Assembly (NCBI GenBank): GCA_903904885.1
Contig: CAIVED010000012.1
Span: 123,005 to 187,004 of the forward strand
Source: an uncultured archaeon
Lineage (GTDB): Archaea; Nanobdellota; Nanobdellia; Woesearchaeales; CAIVOO01
DNA: 64,000 bases
Direction of reading: 5' to 3'
Below the pieces are notes generated by a model. The model had not been told where the DNA came from. It ran no database searches and saw only the letters and a list, made by a program, of their open reading frames with translations. The translations under genes and the position numbers were made by a program. Numbering within the stretch: the first letter of the stretch is position 1; every line of letters starts with the position of its first letter. This document shows positions 9,217-18,943 of the stretch, piece after piece.

Positions 9217-9458
9217 GCGCCCAGCAGATTTTGGACATAGTTGAATTTATGCGGGAGATAGCAGAGGACAATGTGCTCCCGAAAAATGTCACCCAGAAGC
9301 TCAGCGCAATAATGGAGATACTGAATGACAATTCCGAGACATCAATGAAGGTCAGCAAGGCAATCCACGAGCTTGAGGACATTGTTGATGACAAGAATCT
9401 AGAGGCCTATTCAAGAACGCAGTTATACAATGTCATAAGCCAGCTGGAAACAGTTTAA
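9213..9458 (+). CDS. UPF0147 family protein
   Basis: DNVLPKNVTQKLSAIMEILND...SKAIHELEDIVDDKNLEAYSRTQLYNVISQLE. Confidence 0.85.
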   Translation: MSAQQILDIVEFMREIAEDNVLPKNVTQKLSAIMEILNDNSETSMKVSKAIHELEDIVDDKNLEAYSRTQLYNVISQLETV

Positions 9459-9958
9459 TCCAGCCCTGTAAACGGCACCACAACAACATCATTTTCTTTT
9501 GTCCGGACTTTTATTTCAGTGTAGCCGACTTTTAATATTCTGCCCCTGATTTCCGGAAGGTCTATTGATTTCTGGCGGAGATATTTTTTCCTCAGCCCGA
9601 ATCCGGCAATGAAGTTTCTTATGGTGTCCGCGGCCCCTAAAAAAAGCGCCAGTGCCGCGATTATTGCGAAAAATGCCGCAATCACGATTATTACATATGT
9701 TGCTATCCCAAGGCTCTGGAGCGCAATGACAAATCCGGCAACATATATCGCCAGTGAAACAATCACTCCCACAGACTTGGCAACGAAAAGCTTCACCCCG
9801 ATTGTTTCAAGAATTTCCTCAACTTTCAGCTCATACAATAGCCCCGTGACAATCATTCCCGCAAACTTGCCTATTATCAGAGCAATTATGAATATTATGA
9901 ACGCGGAGATTATTTTAAGGAAAACATCTGTTACAGGCAGATAAAAATTCTCAAGCAT
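9455..9958 (-). CDS. Membrane protein, MscS-like/TM-helix channel family
   Basis: TM helices plus IRNFIAGFGLRKKYLRQKSIDLPEIRGRILKVGYTEIKVRTKENDVVVVP; likely start at 9958. Confidence 0.6.
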   Translation of the reverse strand: MLENFYLPVTDVFLKIISAFIIFIIALIIGKFAGMIVTGLLYELKVEEILETIGVKLFVAKSVGVIVSLAIYVAGFVIALQSLGIATYVIIVIAAFFAIIAALALFLGAADTIRNFIAGFGLRKKYLRQKSIDLPEIRGRILKVGYTEIKVRTKENDVVVVPFTGLD

Positions 9959-10009
9959 ATGCGTGATATCCTGATTAAATTTATAAAGATTGTGAATACC
10001 CCTCAGTAA

Positions 10010-11113
10010 ATGACAAGGCTGGATTCGATAGACGAGGAAATAAAGTCCCTTGAGGACCAAATCAGGAACACCCAGTACAATAAGGCAACCCAGCACCACA
10101 TCGGGCTTGTCAAGGCGAAGATTGCAAGGCTGAGGGAGAAACAGGAGCTGAGGGGCTCCAAAAAGGGAAAAATAGAGGGCTATGCTGTAAAAAAATCAGG
10201 CGATGCAACCGTGATTCTTGTGGGCTTCCCTTCTGTGGGAAAATCAACCCTGCTTAACCGGCTGACCAATGCAGCATCAAAAACAGCTGCCTACGCATTC
10301 ACAACAGTTTCTGTAATCCCCGGCCTGATGGAGTATGAGCATGCCAAAATCCAGATACTTGATGTTCCGGGAATCATGAAGGGCGCTGCTGCAGGAACCG
10401 GCCGCGGAAAAGAGGTTTTGGCGGTTGTCAGGAGCTGCGACATGGTCATTTTTATTCTTGATATTCTAAATCCCGAAGAGCAGTTTGATGTTCTGAAAAA
10501 AGAACTGTACAATTTCAACATCCGAATCAATTCCCGGAAGCCGGATGTAATCATAAAGAAAAAAGCAAAAGACGGGATATCATTAAGCTCCACTGTCAAA
10601 TTGAGCTACCTCGACAGGAAAACCATTGTTGACATTTTGAATGAATTCAGGATAAGCAATGCGGATGTTGTAATAAGGCAGGACATTAATGCCGACCAGC
10701 TGATTGATGTTATTGAAGGAAACAAGCACTATGTTCCTGCGATTGTGATTTTGAACAAGATAGACATGATTCCAAAAGACATGGTTGAATTGTTCGTGAA
10801 AAAAACAGGGTCCATTCCTGTTTCTGCTGAGAGAAAAACAGGCATAGAAAAAGTCAAGTCCGAGATTTTCAGGACACTGTCATTCATCAGGATTTACATG
10901 AAAGAAGTCGGCAAGAAACCGGACATGGACGTCCCGCTTATAATAAAATCCCCTGCAACCGTGGAGGATGTCTGCTCCAAAATCCACAGGGATTTTGTGA
11001 AGAAATTCAAATATGTAAAAATCTGGGGCAAATCAGCCAAATTCCCAGGCCAGAAGAAATCGCTGGAGCACCATGTCATTGACGGAGATGTGGTGGAGAT
11101 ACACCTGAGATGA
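10010..11113 (+). CDS. DRG-family GTPase (Obg-like, TGS domain)
   Basis: GFPSVGKSTLLNRLT, DVPGIMKGAAAGTGRGKEVLAVVRSCD, NKID, C-terminal TGS. Confidence 0.95.
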   Translation: MTRLDSIDEEIKSLEDQIRNTQYNKATQHHIGLVKAKIARLREKQELRGSKKGKIEGYAVKKSGDATVILVGFPSVGKSTLLNRLTNAASKTAAYAFTTVSVIPGLMEYEHAKIQILDVPGIMKGAAAGTGRGKEVLAVVRSCDMVIFILDILNPEEQFDVLKKELYNFNIRINSRKPDVIIKKKAKDGISLSSTVKLSYLDRKTIVDILNEFRISNADVVIRQDINADQLIDVIEGNKHYVPAIVILNKIDMIPKDMVELFVKKTGSIPVSAERKTGIEKVKSEIFRTLSFIRIYMKEVGKKPDMDVPLIIKSPATVEDVCSKIHRDFVKKFKYVKIWGKSAKFPGQKKSLEHHVIDGDVVEIHLR

Positions 11114-11156
11114 ATATTTTCTAAAATCAATCCCCCCCACCATTGTACTGCAAGGA

Positions 11157-11621
11157 TTAATTCAAAATCATCAGTGCAAAATTCAAAACAGATGCAAAGG
11201 TAACCCAGCAAATATAAGGAATCATCAAATAGGCTGCTGTTTTTGAGATTTTTTTGAATTCGAGAATTGTCAGCAGGATAAATGCCCACAGTATTATTAT
11301 TTCAATAAATCCGTACAGTGGGTTTTGCAGGTAAAAGAAAAAAAAAGACCACAATACATTAAGCACAAACTGTATTAAGAAAAGATAAAATGCTTTTCCT
11401 GTTTTCTTTTTGCTTGTCCATACAAGATAAAGCGAAATTCCCATAAGAACAAAAAGAATTGTCCAGACAGGGGCAAATAGCCAGGCAGGCGGATTAAAAA
11501 AAGGTTTGTTCAGCGCTGCATACCAGGTCTTGATAGACCCGTTGAACAAAGAGCCGATAAAACCTGCGAGAACGCATATCATAATTGCGCCTGCCAGCTT
11601 TAATATACTCTTGAGCTTCAT
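11157..11621 (-). CDS. TspO/MBR family protein
   Basis: NKPFFNPPAWLFAPVWTILFVLMGISLYLVW...LNVLWSFFFFYLQNP. Confidence 0.92.
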   Translation of the reverse strand: MKLKSILKLAGAIMICVLAGFIGSLFNGSIKTWYAALNKPFFNPPAWLFAPVWTILFVLMGISLYLVWTSKKKTGKAFYLFLIQFVLNVLWSFFFFYLQNPLYGFIEIIILWAFILLTILEFKKISKTAAYLMIPYICWVTFASVLNFALMILN

Positions 11622-11663
11622 GAGGCAATTATTATTTAAAGGGTTTTAAATCTTTCCAATAAA

Positions 11664-12686
11664 ATGGATCCGCTATGCGAATATTTCAGGAAATGCGAAG
11701 GATGCGATACCCAGCACATAGATTACGATACGCAGCTAAAAAACAAAAAAGAGAGCCTTGAGAGAAAAACAAAATGCAAAAATATTGAGGTATTCCCAAG
11801 CAAAGAGTATTATTACCGGAACAGGCTTGATGTGCTTTTTCACAAAAAAGGAATCGGCCTAAGGGGGAAAAATTGCATTGTCCCTATTGATAAGTGCGTT
11901 ATATGCAATGAAAAAGTGAACGCGATAATAACAGATCTTAACAGTTTTTTCAGTGACAATGACCTTGAAACATTAAAATCCGCAATAATCAGGACAACCA
12001 GCAAAGAGAGCGCAGTGTGTTTCCAGCTGAACAAAAACTCAAGCAGGATAAAGGAGGCCATGGAAAAAATAAAGCAGTTCCCAGCCAGCAACATCATTAT
12101 TTCCTATGGCGATGAAACATTCCCAATTAAAGGCAGCGAAATCATAAAGGAAACATTAATGGGAACGGAATTTTTTCACAATGCCGCGGGATTTTTCCAG
12201 AACAACACTGAAATTGCTGAAAAAATGCAGGAATACGTGCATAAAACATTAAAAAAATATAAAACACGGGATGCCCATCTGCTTGACCTGTACGGCGGAG
12301 TCGGCACTTTCGGGATAATAAATGCGGGGCTTTTCAGGAAAACAACAATAGTTGAGAGTTTCAGGCAGTCAATAGACTGCGCAAAAATGAACATAAAAGA
12401 GAATACGGAGGCTTTTGCATTGGACTCGTCAAAGATTAAAAGGCTGAAACTCTCAGGACCGTTATTTGTGATAACTGACCCGCCAAGAAGCGGCATGGAC
12501 CAGAAAACAATTGACACAATCAAAGAACTGAAGCCGGAATTGATAATCTACATCTCCTGCAACCCGGACAAGCTTGAAAAGGACCTGAAGAAATTCTCAA
12601 AATACCGGATAGAGAGCGCTGCACTGTTTGACATGTTCCCCCAAACCAATCACATAGAAGCGATTGTTGAGCTGAAGGCCGGATGA
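11664..12686 (+). CDS. TrmA/RumA-type RNA (uracil-C5) methyltransferase
   Basis: Fe-S cysteines at N-terminus (CEYFRKCEGCDTQH), LLDLYGGVGTFG, ITDPPRSGMD, YISCNPDKLEKDL, MFPQTNHIEAIV. Confidence 0.88.
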   Translation: MDPLCEYFRKCEGCDTQHIDYDTQLKNKKESLERKTKCKNIEVFPSKEYYYRNRLDVLFHKKGIGLRGKNCIVPIDKCVICNEKVNAIITDLNSFFSDNDLETLKSAIIRTTSKESAVCFQLNKNSSRIKEAMEKIKQFPASNIIISYGDETFPIKGSEIIKETLMGTEFFHNAAGFFQNNTEIAEKMQEYVHKTLKKYKTRDAHLLDLYGGVGTFGIINAGLFRKTTIVESFRQSIDCAKMNIKENTEAFALDSSKIKRLKLSGPLFVITDPPRSGMDQKTIDTIKELKPELIIYISCNPDKLEKDLKKFSKYRIESAALFDMFPQTNHIEAIVELKAG

Positions 12687-12720
12687 AAGATTTATAAAAT
12701 AAGGCAGTTTTTTCCCCTAA

Positions 12721-13554
12721 ATGAAGAACTTTTTCAAAAACCTGCTTGCAGGCATTCTTGGAATTTTGGTGGTTACAAGATTATTCTACCTGTTTTTTGC
12801 AGGCATAATGATGGCTTATATGGGGATAGCAAAGCCAGCAGGAGTTCCAAGCCTATGGATAGGATACTCAATTGCGGCAGTATTCTCCATGATAGCCGGG
12901 TTTGCAATAGGATGGTTCAGCTTCAAGAAGAAGAACACACTTTATGAAATTTTCAAAATAAGTAAGCAAAACTGCCTTCTAAGCCTGATGCTTGCCGCAG
13001 CTTTAACCTTGCTTCTTGTTATTCTTGGAGATATTTCTTTTGTCGGAGGAAATGCTGCAATGACCCTGAACGGCAATTTGGTAAGTTTAAATGCCGTGAC
13101 CGCAATATTAATTTCAGGCGTATCTTATTTCATAATGTTCTATCCTTTCAGCTCCCTTTGCAACTATGCTTGGAAAAACAGGAAAACAAAGCAGTACAAA
13201 AAGGCAAAGGCCTGGATTATCCTGCTTGCAATACTGGTAAATCCTCTTTTTGCAGTGGTTTCGCAAACCTTCAGCGGGCTTTACCTTGTTTCCTCGCAGA
13301 ATGCGCCTTGCGGGGTCGTCATAACCGGTTTCAATGACATCTCCCCTGCCAGAGACGCGGGCATTAGTGTAAATGAGACCATTCTCCGGGTAGGCCAGAC
13401 AGACATAAAAACCAGCCGGGACTTTAACCTGTCAAACCAGAAGGTTACAGTTCTAACTGACAAAGGCCATTATTCTGTAATTCCCTATTTCAGTGAAGAA
13501 ACCAAAAAATTCATGCTTGGGATAACTGCAACAACAAAGATGTGCAAGAGATAA
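12721..13554 (+). CDS. Membrane protein with C-terminal PDZ-like domain
   Basis: Multiple TM segments followed by SPARDAGISVNETILRVGQTDIKTSRDF. Confidence 0.65.
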   Translation: MKNFFKNLLAGILGILVVTRLFYLFFAGIMMAYMGIAKPAGVPSLWIGYSIAAVFSMIAGFAIGWFSFKKKNTLYEIFKISKQNCLLSLMLAAALTLLLVILGDISFVGGNAAMTLNGNLVSLNAVTAILISGVSYFIMFYPFSSLCNYAWKNRKTKQYKKAKAWIILLAILVNPLFAVVSQTFSGLYLVSSQNAPCGVVITGFNDISPARDAGISVNETILRVGQTDIKTSRDFNLSNQKVTVLTDKGHYSVIPYFSEETKKFMLGITATTKMCKR

Positions 13555-13917
13555 TCATTTCTTCAAATCAATCCCGCCAGCCCGCGTGTTGCCGTGGTTG
13601 CCTTTTGTCCTTTCTTTAGGAAAGCGTTTCTCATACTCCACCATGACATCCAGGATTGCCTTTTCAGAATCAATTTCATACAGATAGGCAATTTTGAGAA
13701 TCAAATATATCATATCGCCGATGAAATTCTCCACCTCTTCCTTGTTTTCCTTTACAAGCTTCAACTGGGTATCTGTATCCACCCACTTAATGACATTCCA
13801 CAGTTCGCCAATCTCCTCGTTCATGTTCAAACACAAATCCTTTACAGAATGCGGAGTGCTCCAGTCGCGCTCGTCATTGAATTTCTTTATGATTTCCTGG
13901 ATTTTATTCAGTTCCAT
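13555..13917 (-). CDS. MazG-like nucleotide pyrophosphohydrolase
   Basis: RDWSTPHSVKDLCLNMNEEIGELWNVIKW...EEVENFIGDMIYLILKIA. Confidence 0.85.
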   Translation of the reverse strand: MELNKIQEIIKKFNDERDWSTPHSVKDLCLNMNEEIGELWNVIKWVDTDTQLKLVKENKEEVENFIGDMIYLILKIAYLYEIDSEKAILDVMVEYEKRFPKERTKGNHGNTRAGGIDLKK

Positions 13918-13995
13918 CCTGTTAAGGATACTTCACTGATTTAAATAGGTTACCGGTTAGGAATTATCAGGATGAAGTTAAAACCGCAGCAAAAC

Positions 13996-14730
13996 CTAAG
14001 GTGGATATCTAATGCACTTCTCAAAATTCCCGTTGCAGAAAAGCTGGAGTTCCGCTGTGCCCAGATGCCTTTGATGTGCGGGATTGGAAAAATTGATTTC
14101 ATTAGGAATTTCAGGCCTGTCGCTGTTGCAAAAATGGAAGAAATATCCCTTTCTGGCAAGATGCTTGCACGGATTTTCAATTTTTAGGTCTGAGAGAATG
14201 ATTGCATCCCCCAGTTCAACAGCATCATCGTATGTTTTAACATCATCCCATTTTATTATGCTCGGCTCTGGGAGGTTTTTCAATGATTCCAGAAAGACAG
14301 TAAGGGGAATAGGAGTTTTCCAAAGGTTTATAGCCATTATTTTGTCCCCAGAAGGGACTATGCCTGTAAAATATAACCTATCTGCAGGTGTGAATGCTCT
14401 TATTTTCGCAATTTTGAGAGGATCATCTTCAAGAAGCACGATTTCCCGCTCAAACTGGAGAAATGGTATCCTGGAGTAAATGCCTCCTTCTCTCGGCAGA
14501 GCCATGTACTCTGTGCCATTCCTCAAACGCTGAACAGGCCCCATTGCAATGGATTCTGGAATTGTTTCCTTTTTTTCATACAATCCCCATCCCCTGTTTC
14601 TGAATGCCTGCACAGTCCACTCCAGAAATTTTGGGTCCATGGAAATGTTTAATGCAAACGCATTTTTAAGCTTTGTCTTTTGTAACCATTTGGTAATAGT
14701 CAAATTAGCGTAAGGTTTAAATAGCCCCAA
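13996..14730 (-). CDS. Uncharacterized protein
   Basis: 244 aa ORF; no family recognised. Confidence 0.6.
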   Translation of the reverse strand: MGLFKPYANLTITKWLQKTKLKNAFALNISMDPKFLEWTVQAFRNRGWGLYEKKETIPESIAMGPVQRLRNGTEYMALPREGGIYSRIPFLQFEREIVLLEDDPLKIAKIRAFTPADRLYFTGIVPSGDKIMAINLWKTPIPLTVFLESLKNLPEPSIIKWDDVKTYDDAVELGDAIILSDLKIENPCKHLARKGYFFHFCNSDRPEIPNEINFSNPAHQRHLGTAELQLFCNGNFEKCIRYPP

Positions 14731-14744
14731 AACTTTCAGATGCT

Positions 14745-15149
14745 ATGCCAATAGATTTCAGAACAATATGCAGAAAAGTAGAAACTTGTCCAGCAGACAG
14801 AGTCTCACTAGAGGTTGTTCTTGAAGATGGTCTCGGTTTAAAGGACCTAAAAGGATTTATTGAAGGCGGGGGCCTTAACTCCCCAACAAGCATCTATGGG
14901 CTAAGCATGATTGATAGAAATAAGGCAATAGTCATATTGGAAGGCAGGTTTGATGTTCACATGTTCATATTTAATTGCAGGGCGCAATACGGGCTCATAA
15001 AAGATATGTATGTTGTTGAAGAGAATTCGGAAGATAATCTCCCTGTTGCAAAACCAAAAATAGAGTCTTTGCAAGCACAACGCGAAAGACGCCAAAAACA
15101 AAACCCTGCGGATATAAAAACAGGATATTCGATTAAAAAACCTACATAA
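14745..15149 (+). CDS. Uncharacterized protein
   Basis: 134 aa ORF divergently oriented from 13996..14730. Confidence 0.55.
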   Translation: MPIDFRTICRKVETCPADRVSLEVVLEDGLGLKDLKGFIEGGGLNSPTSIYGLSMIDRNKAIVILEGRFDVHMFIFNCRAQYGLIKDMYVVEENSEDNLPVAKPKIESLQAQRERRQKQNPADIKTGYSIKKPT

Positions 15150-16071
15150 ACTCAATATTCTTCTTAATCTCAGAATAAGCCTCAAGCGCATCAGCGTAAT
15201 AGCTCATGACCGGGTCGTTGTCGTTTTTTGCAAGAACATCGACTATCCTTGAATGGCCACTGTCGTCCCTTGCGAGATTTTTAAGGTGCCTTGCCCTTTC
15301 GCCGAAAACTTCCTTTTCTGTTTTCTGCAGCTGGAAAAGCCGCCCGCCAATCTTGTTCAAGGATTCCCTCATCTGGTCCTTCGTGCCCTCTTTAACTGCC
15401 CTGTCAAACTCGTTGTACAGCTCGCTTCCTATCCTAATGTCATCCCTCAGCGAAGTTGTCCCGCCGTTTGAAGAGCGGTAAACCCTGCCAATCACAAAAT
15501 TGATTGCCTTGCACTTGTCCTCTATTGAATGGACATGGTGCTCTATTTTCTTTTCCTCCTGCTTCGGCTCCGAATGCTCAATTTTCCTGTAGGAATCAGG
15601 ATAGCTTATTATTATGAGGAATATGTAAGAGATTATAACATTCAGGAACGTGAGCTTTCCGATTTCCATTCTCCCGAATGGAGGGGCCTGCACAAGCCCG
15701 AGAACCAGGAATGCCGCTGAAAAAACCGCGGGCATCGCCCACATGTACTCAACATGCCTGTCTGTTTCCACAACAGAAATCAGGAAAAGCAGGGACAATA
15801 TCGATGGGAGAAATCCAGTCAAAACAGAACCGAAGGGCGCATTGGATGAAAATCCTATTGCAAAAATAATCACCGCGAGGGCAACTAGGCTCAGGAATTC
15901 TATAAGCCTCCTGAGAAACTGGGTTTTCGGCCTGACCGCAGTTTCAAATGCCCTTTCAACAGCCTCACGCTCATGGCCGCTTCTCACAAGGTGGGAAACA
16001 ATCTCTCCGCGGGTATAGCCATTATCAATCTGTTTTCTTATGTAAGAAACAATGCTTCTGTCGCCGCCCAT
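15142..16071 (-). CDS. Membrane protein with N-terminal short helical (UBA-like) motif
   Basis: N-term IVSYIRKQIDNGYTRGEIVSHLVRSGHEREAVERAFETA followed by TM helices and charged C-terminal helical region. Confidence 0.7.
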   Translation of the reverse strand: MGGDRSIVSYIRKQIDNGYTRGEIVSHLVRSGHEREAVERAFETAVRPKTQFLRRLIEFLSLVALAVIIFAIGFSSNAPFGSVLTGFLPSILSLLFLISVVETDRHVEYMWAMPAVFSAAFLVLGLVQAPPFGRMEIGKLTFLNVIISYIFLIIISYPDSYRKIEHSEPKQEEKKIEHHVHSIEDKCKAINFVIGRVYRSSNGGTTSLRDDIRIGSELYNEFDRAVKEGTKDQMRESLNKIGGRLFQLQKTEKEVFGERARHLKNLARDDSGHSRIVDVLAKNDNDPVMSYYADALEAYSEIKKNIEFM

Positions 16072-16174
16072 AAAGAGAATATGTCTGTTTCAGGGTTTTT
16101 AAATGTTTGTGTAAGATTAAAGCAGAGTTCCCGAATTTCACAATCTTTATAAACAAACTTAATTTCTCACGAGC

Positions 16175-16381
16175 ATGCCAAAAGAACCGTCCAAGGACGA
16201 GCAAATCGGATTCCACAAGGGGGCCCTAAGCACCCTGGCGAAGGAAAGGCAGGAATTTGTAAGAATCCTCCAGATTGTGGAGCAATTGATGAAGGTTCAC
16301 ATAAAATCCCTGCAGGATTTGGGCGTTGACCTGACAAAGCAGGAAAAGCTTGAGGAGATGGCCGATGAAAAAAGGAACTAA
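16175..16381 (+). CDS. Small helical protein, overlaps FKBP gene
   Basis: 68 aa ORF with upstream TATA-like sequence, 17-bp overlap with downstream FKBP start. Confidence 0.65.
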   Translation: MPKEPSKDEQIGFHKGALSTLAKERQEFVRILQIVEQLMKVHIKSLQDLGVDLTKQEKLEEMADEKRN

Positions 16382-16946
16382 GACAGAACATAAGGAAAAA
16401 GAGCTAAAGTTAAATGTCAGCAAAAAAGCAATACTTGTGGTTGTGGTAATCATACTGATAGCAGTCGCTGGATACCTTGTCATGAACAAGCAGAAAACAG
16501 CAAAGCAGGGAGACACTGTTCTTGTAAATTATGCGGGAAAGATAAATAACACGGTCTTTGACACAAACATCCAGAGTGTTGCAAGCGCCAGCAATATCCT
16601 GAATCCTTCAAGAACCTATGAGCCAATGGAGATTGTGGTTGGGGCAAAAAACCTGATCCCCGGATTTGAGGATGCTCTTTTTGGAATGAAAGAGGGAGAG
16701 AAAAAAACAGTGACAATCCCGCCGGAACTTGCCTACGGAGCATGGAACCAGAGCAAGGTGATGCCATTCCCAAAGAAGGCAATCAACAACAGCGATTCTT
16801 TGGCAGTTGGGACAGTGCTGACTGACAAGAACGGCAACATTGCAAAGGTTATCGGAATTAACGGGACAGAAGTGATTGTAGATTTCAACCACCCTCTTGC
16901 CGGCAGGACGCTGATATTTGACATAACGCTTGTCAAGATAAAATGA
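16365..16946 (+). CDS. Membrane-anchored FKBP-type peptidyl-prolyl isomerase
   Basis: N-terminal TM; GDTVLVNYAGKINNTVFDTN...GFEDALFGMKEGEKKTVTIPPELAYG. Confidence 0.9.
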   Translation: MKKGTKTEHKEKELKLNVSKKAILVVVVIILIAVAGYLVMNKQKTAKQGDTVLVNYAGKINNTVFDTNIQSVASASNILNPSRTYEPMEIVVGAKNLIPGFEDALFGMKEGEKKTVTIPPELAYGAWNQSKVMPFPKKAINNSDSLAVGTVLTDKNGNIAKVIGINGTEVIVDFNHPLAGRTLIFDITLVKIK

Positions 16947-17647
16947 TTAAAGCCATTTTCTTTGACCTTGATGATACTCTGGAAAACTGGTGGATTGCAA
17001 AAACAGCCATAAGGGACAAATTCTGCGGATTTGTTGCCAAAAAATACGGGCTGAACAGGGAAGAATTCTTCAGGATGTTTGTAAAGGTTGAGTATGAGAT
17101 TGTCGGAAAATCATTAAACCCAATGGTCTATGACCGGAAAGTGTGGGTTAAGGAGGCTCTTAAACGATTCGGAGTTAAGGTAGGGAATAAGGAACTTGAA
17201 TCCCTTGACAGGCTCTACTGGAAAATTGCATTCTCAAAGATAAAGGCGTATCCGGATACAATTTCAACGCTAAGGAAGCTGAATAAATACAAAAAAGTGA
17301 TTATAACCGATTCTGACGGGGACCCGAAGAATGAAATCAAAAACAAAAAAATAGGCAAGCTCAAAATAAGAAAATACTTTGATCTGATAGTAACCAGCAA
17401 CCAGACAGGAAAAAACAAGCCGGACAAGGGGATGTGGAGATTTGCCCTGAGAAAATTAAAGCTGAAGCCATCAGAATGCATGATGGTTGGAGACAAGCCT
17501 GAAATGGACCTGAAGCCGACAAAGGATATGGGCTTTACCACGGTCTGGATGAGAAAGGGCGACTGGGCCTCGCAAAGAAAGGAAAAGAAATTTAAGTATG
17601 TTGATTATGAGATAACTAAAATATCAGAACTGCTGAGGATGCTATGA
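16943..17647 (+). CDS. HAD family hydrolase
   Basis: FFDLDDTLENW, ITDSDG, MVGDKPEMDLKPTKDMGFTTVWM. Confidence 0.93.
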   Translation: MIKAIFFDLDDTLENWWIAKTAIRDKFCGFVAKKYGLNREEFFRMFVKVEYEIVGKSLNPMVYDRKVWVKEALKRFGVKVGNKELESLDRLYWKIAFSKIKAYPDTISTLRKLNKYKKVIITDSDGDPKNEIKNKKIGKLKIRKYFDLIVTSNQTGKNKPDKGMWRFALRKLKLKPSECMMVGDKPEMDLKPTKDMGFTTVWMRKGDWASQRKEKKFKYVDYEITKISELLRML

Positions 17648-17739
17648 CAAAAACAGATAAGATAATATGGGCAGTAGTTGTTTTGACGTTTGTGGTGATA
17701 GTTTCTGTGTTGTATCTGTTTGTTCTTATTCCCTCATAA
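17644..17739 (+). CDS. 31-aa single-TM microprotein
   Basis: MTKTDKIIWAVVVLTFVVIVSVLYLFVLIPS; ATGA overlap with upstream HAD gene; too short for the ORF track. Confidence 0.5.
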   Translation: MTKTDKIIWAVVVLTFVVIVSVLYLFVLIPS

Positions 17740-18135
17740 AAGAGGAGGAATCTCCGCAATATACTCTGCAACAGCCCTTCTTGTTTCATCCCAAAGAGCC
17801 AGGGTTTCCGGCTTGTATTCTGCCAAAGAATCATAGCCAGGAATAATTTGAAACTGGAGCCCTGAAACAACGCATGAATCCCTGAATGATGATGTAATGA
17901 AACTGAATGGTTCACCGATTGCTTTTCCAATAATTGAAATCATTCCGCTAATCTCAAACGAACCCCGGTCTTCCTCGCCATTGTTAAAACCATTGAAATA
18001 TTTTACAGAGTAGGCGATTCTTGCACCCCCTCCGATTTTCATTGACAGCTGCTTCAGCATGTCCTCTGCCTCCGAGCGTATGAACCTTCTCTTGAAATCA
18101 ATGGTTGTCCTTTTTACCAATTCATCAATTGTCAT
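17734..18135 (-). CDS. Uncharacterized protein
   Basis: 133 aa ORF. Confidence 0.6.
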   Translation of the reverse strand: MTIDELVKRTTIDFKRRFIRSEAEDMLKQLSMKIGGGARIAYSVKYFNGFNNGEEDRGSFEISGMISIIGKAIGEPFSFITSSFRDSCVVSGLQFQIIPGYDSLAEYKPETLALWDETRRAVAEYIAEIPPLL

Positions 18136-18187
18136 GGAAGATTAAAGGAACGCAAAATATTTAAAGCTGACTAAAGCATTATAAACC

Positions 18188-18898
18188 ATGAAACTTGACC
18201 AGCACTTTCTTACGGATGGGGAAATTGCAAAGTCAGCTGTTGCTTTATGCGACATTAAAAAAGACGACACCGTTGTTGAAATCGGGCCGGGAAACGGCGA
18301 GCTGACGCAGTTCATCCCGAAATGCAAACTGATTCTGATAGAAAAGGACGAAACCCTTGCAAAAAAGCTGAAAAAGAAATATGAACGGGTGATAAGCGGC
18401 AGCGGGGTTGATGAAATCAAAAACATAAAATTTGACTTCCTGATATCAAGCGTCCCCTACGCGATATCGGAGCCACTTATACGGGAGCTGTTCCTGCATG
18501 AATTCAAAAAGGCCGTGCTTGTCCTGCCGGCCAATTTTGTTGACGGCCTGGAATGCAAAAAAACGTCACTTTCATTTCTTGCGAACGAGTTTTTGGAGAT
18601 AAAAAGAATATCGTTTGTAGGCCGGGGCAAATTTATACCAAGGCCCAAGGTTGATTCATATTTAATTGAGGCAACCAGAAAAAAAGCATGCCAAATCCTG
18701 GTGAACCTCTATACGCAGCAGGACAAGAAGGTCAAAAACGCCCTGAGGGAGGCAATTGTGCAGGCGGGGGGCAAAACAAAAACCCAGGCAAGGGAAATGG
18801 TTGAAAAGATGAAAATCACAGAAAACACGCTTAATAAAAACGTCAGGATGCTTTCCTATCACGAGTTGGACTATATAAAAGAAGTCACCAAACAGTAG
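18188..18898 (+). CDS. rsmA: rRNA adenine dimethyltransferase (RsmA/KsgA/Dim1)
   Basis: MKLDQHFLTDGEIAKSAV, VVEIGPGNGELT, GRGKFIPRPKVDS; motif IV reads SSVPYAIS. Confidence 0.92.
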   Translation: MKLDQHFLTDGEIAKSAVALCDIKKDDTVVEIGPGNGELTQFIPKCKLILIEKDETLAKKLKKKYERVISGSGVDEIKNIKFDFLISSVPYAISEPLIRELFLHEFKKAVLVLPANFVDGLECKKTSLSFLANEFLEIKRISFVGRGKFIPRPKVDSYLIEATRKKACQILVNLYTQQDKKVKNALREAIVQAGGKTKTQAREMVEKMKITENTLNKNVRMLSYHELDYIKEVTKQ

Positions 18899-18943
18899 TT
18901 ACAAAATAGAAAGGTTTATAAATGGTTTATCTTCTGGTTTGCT

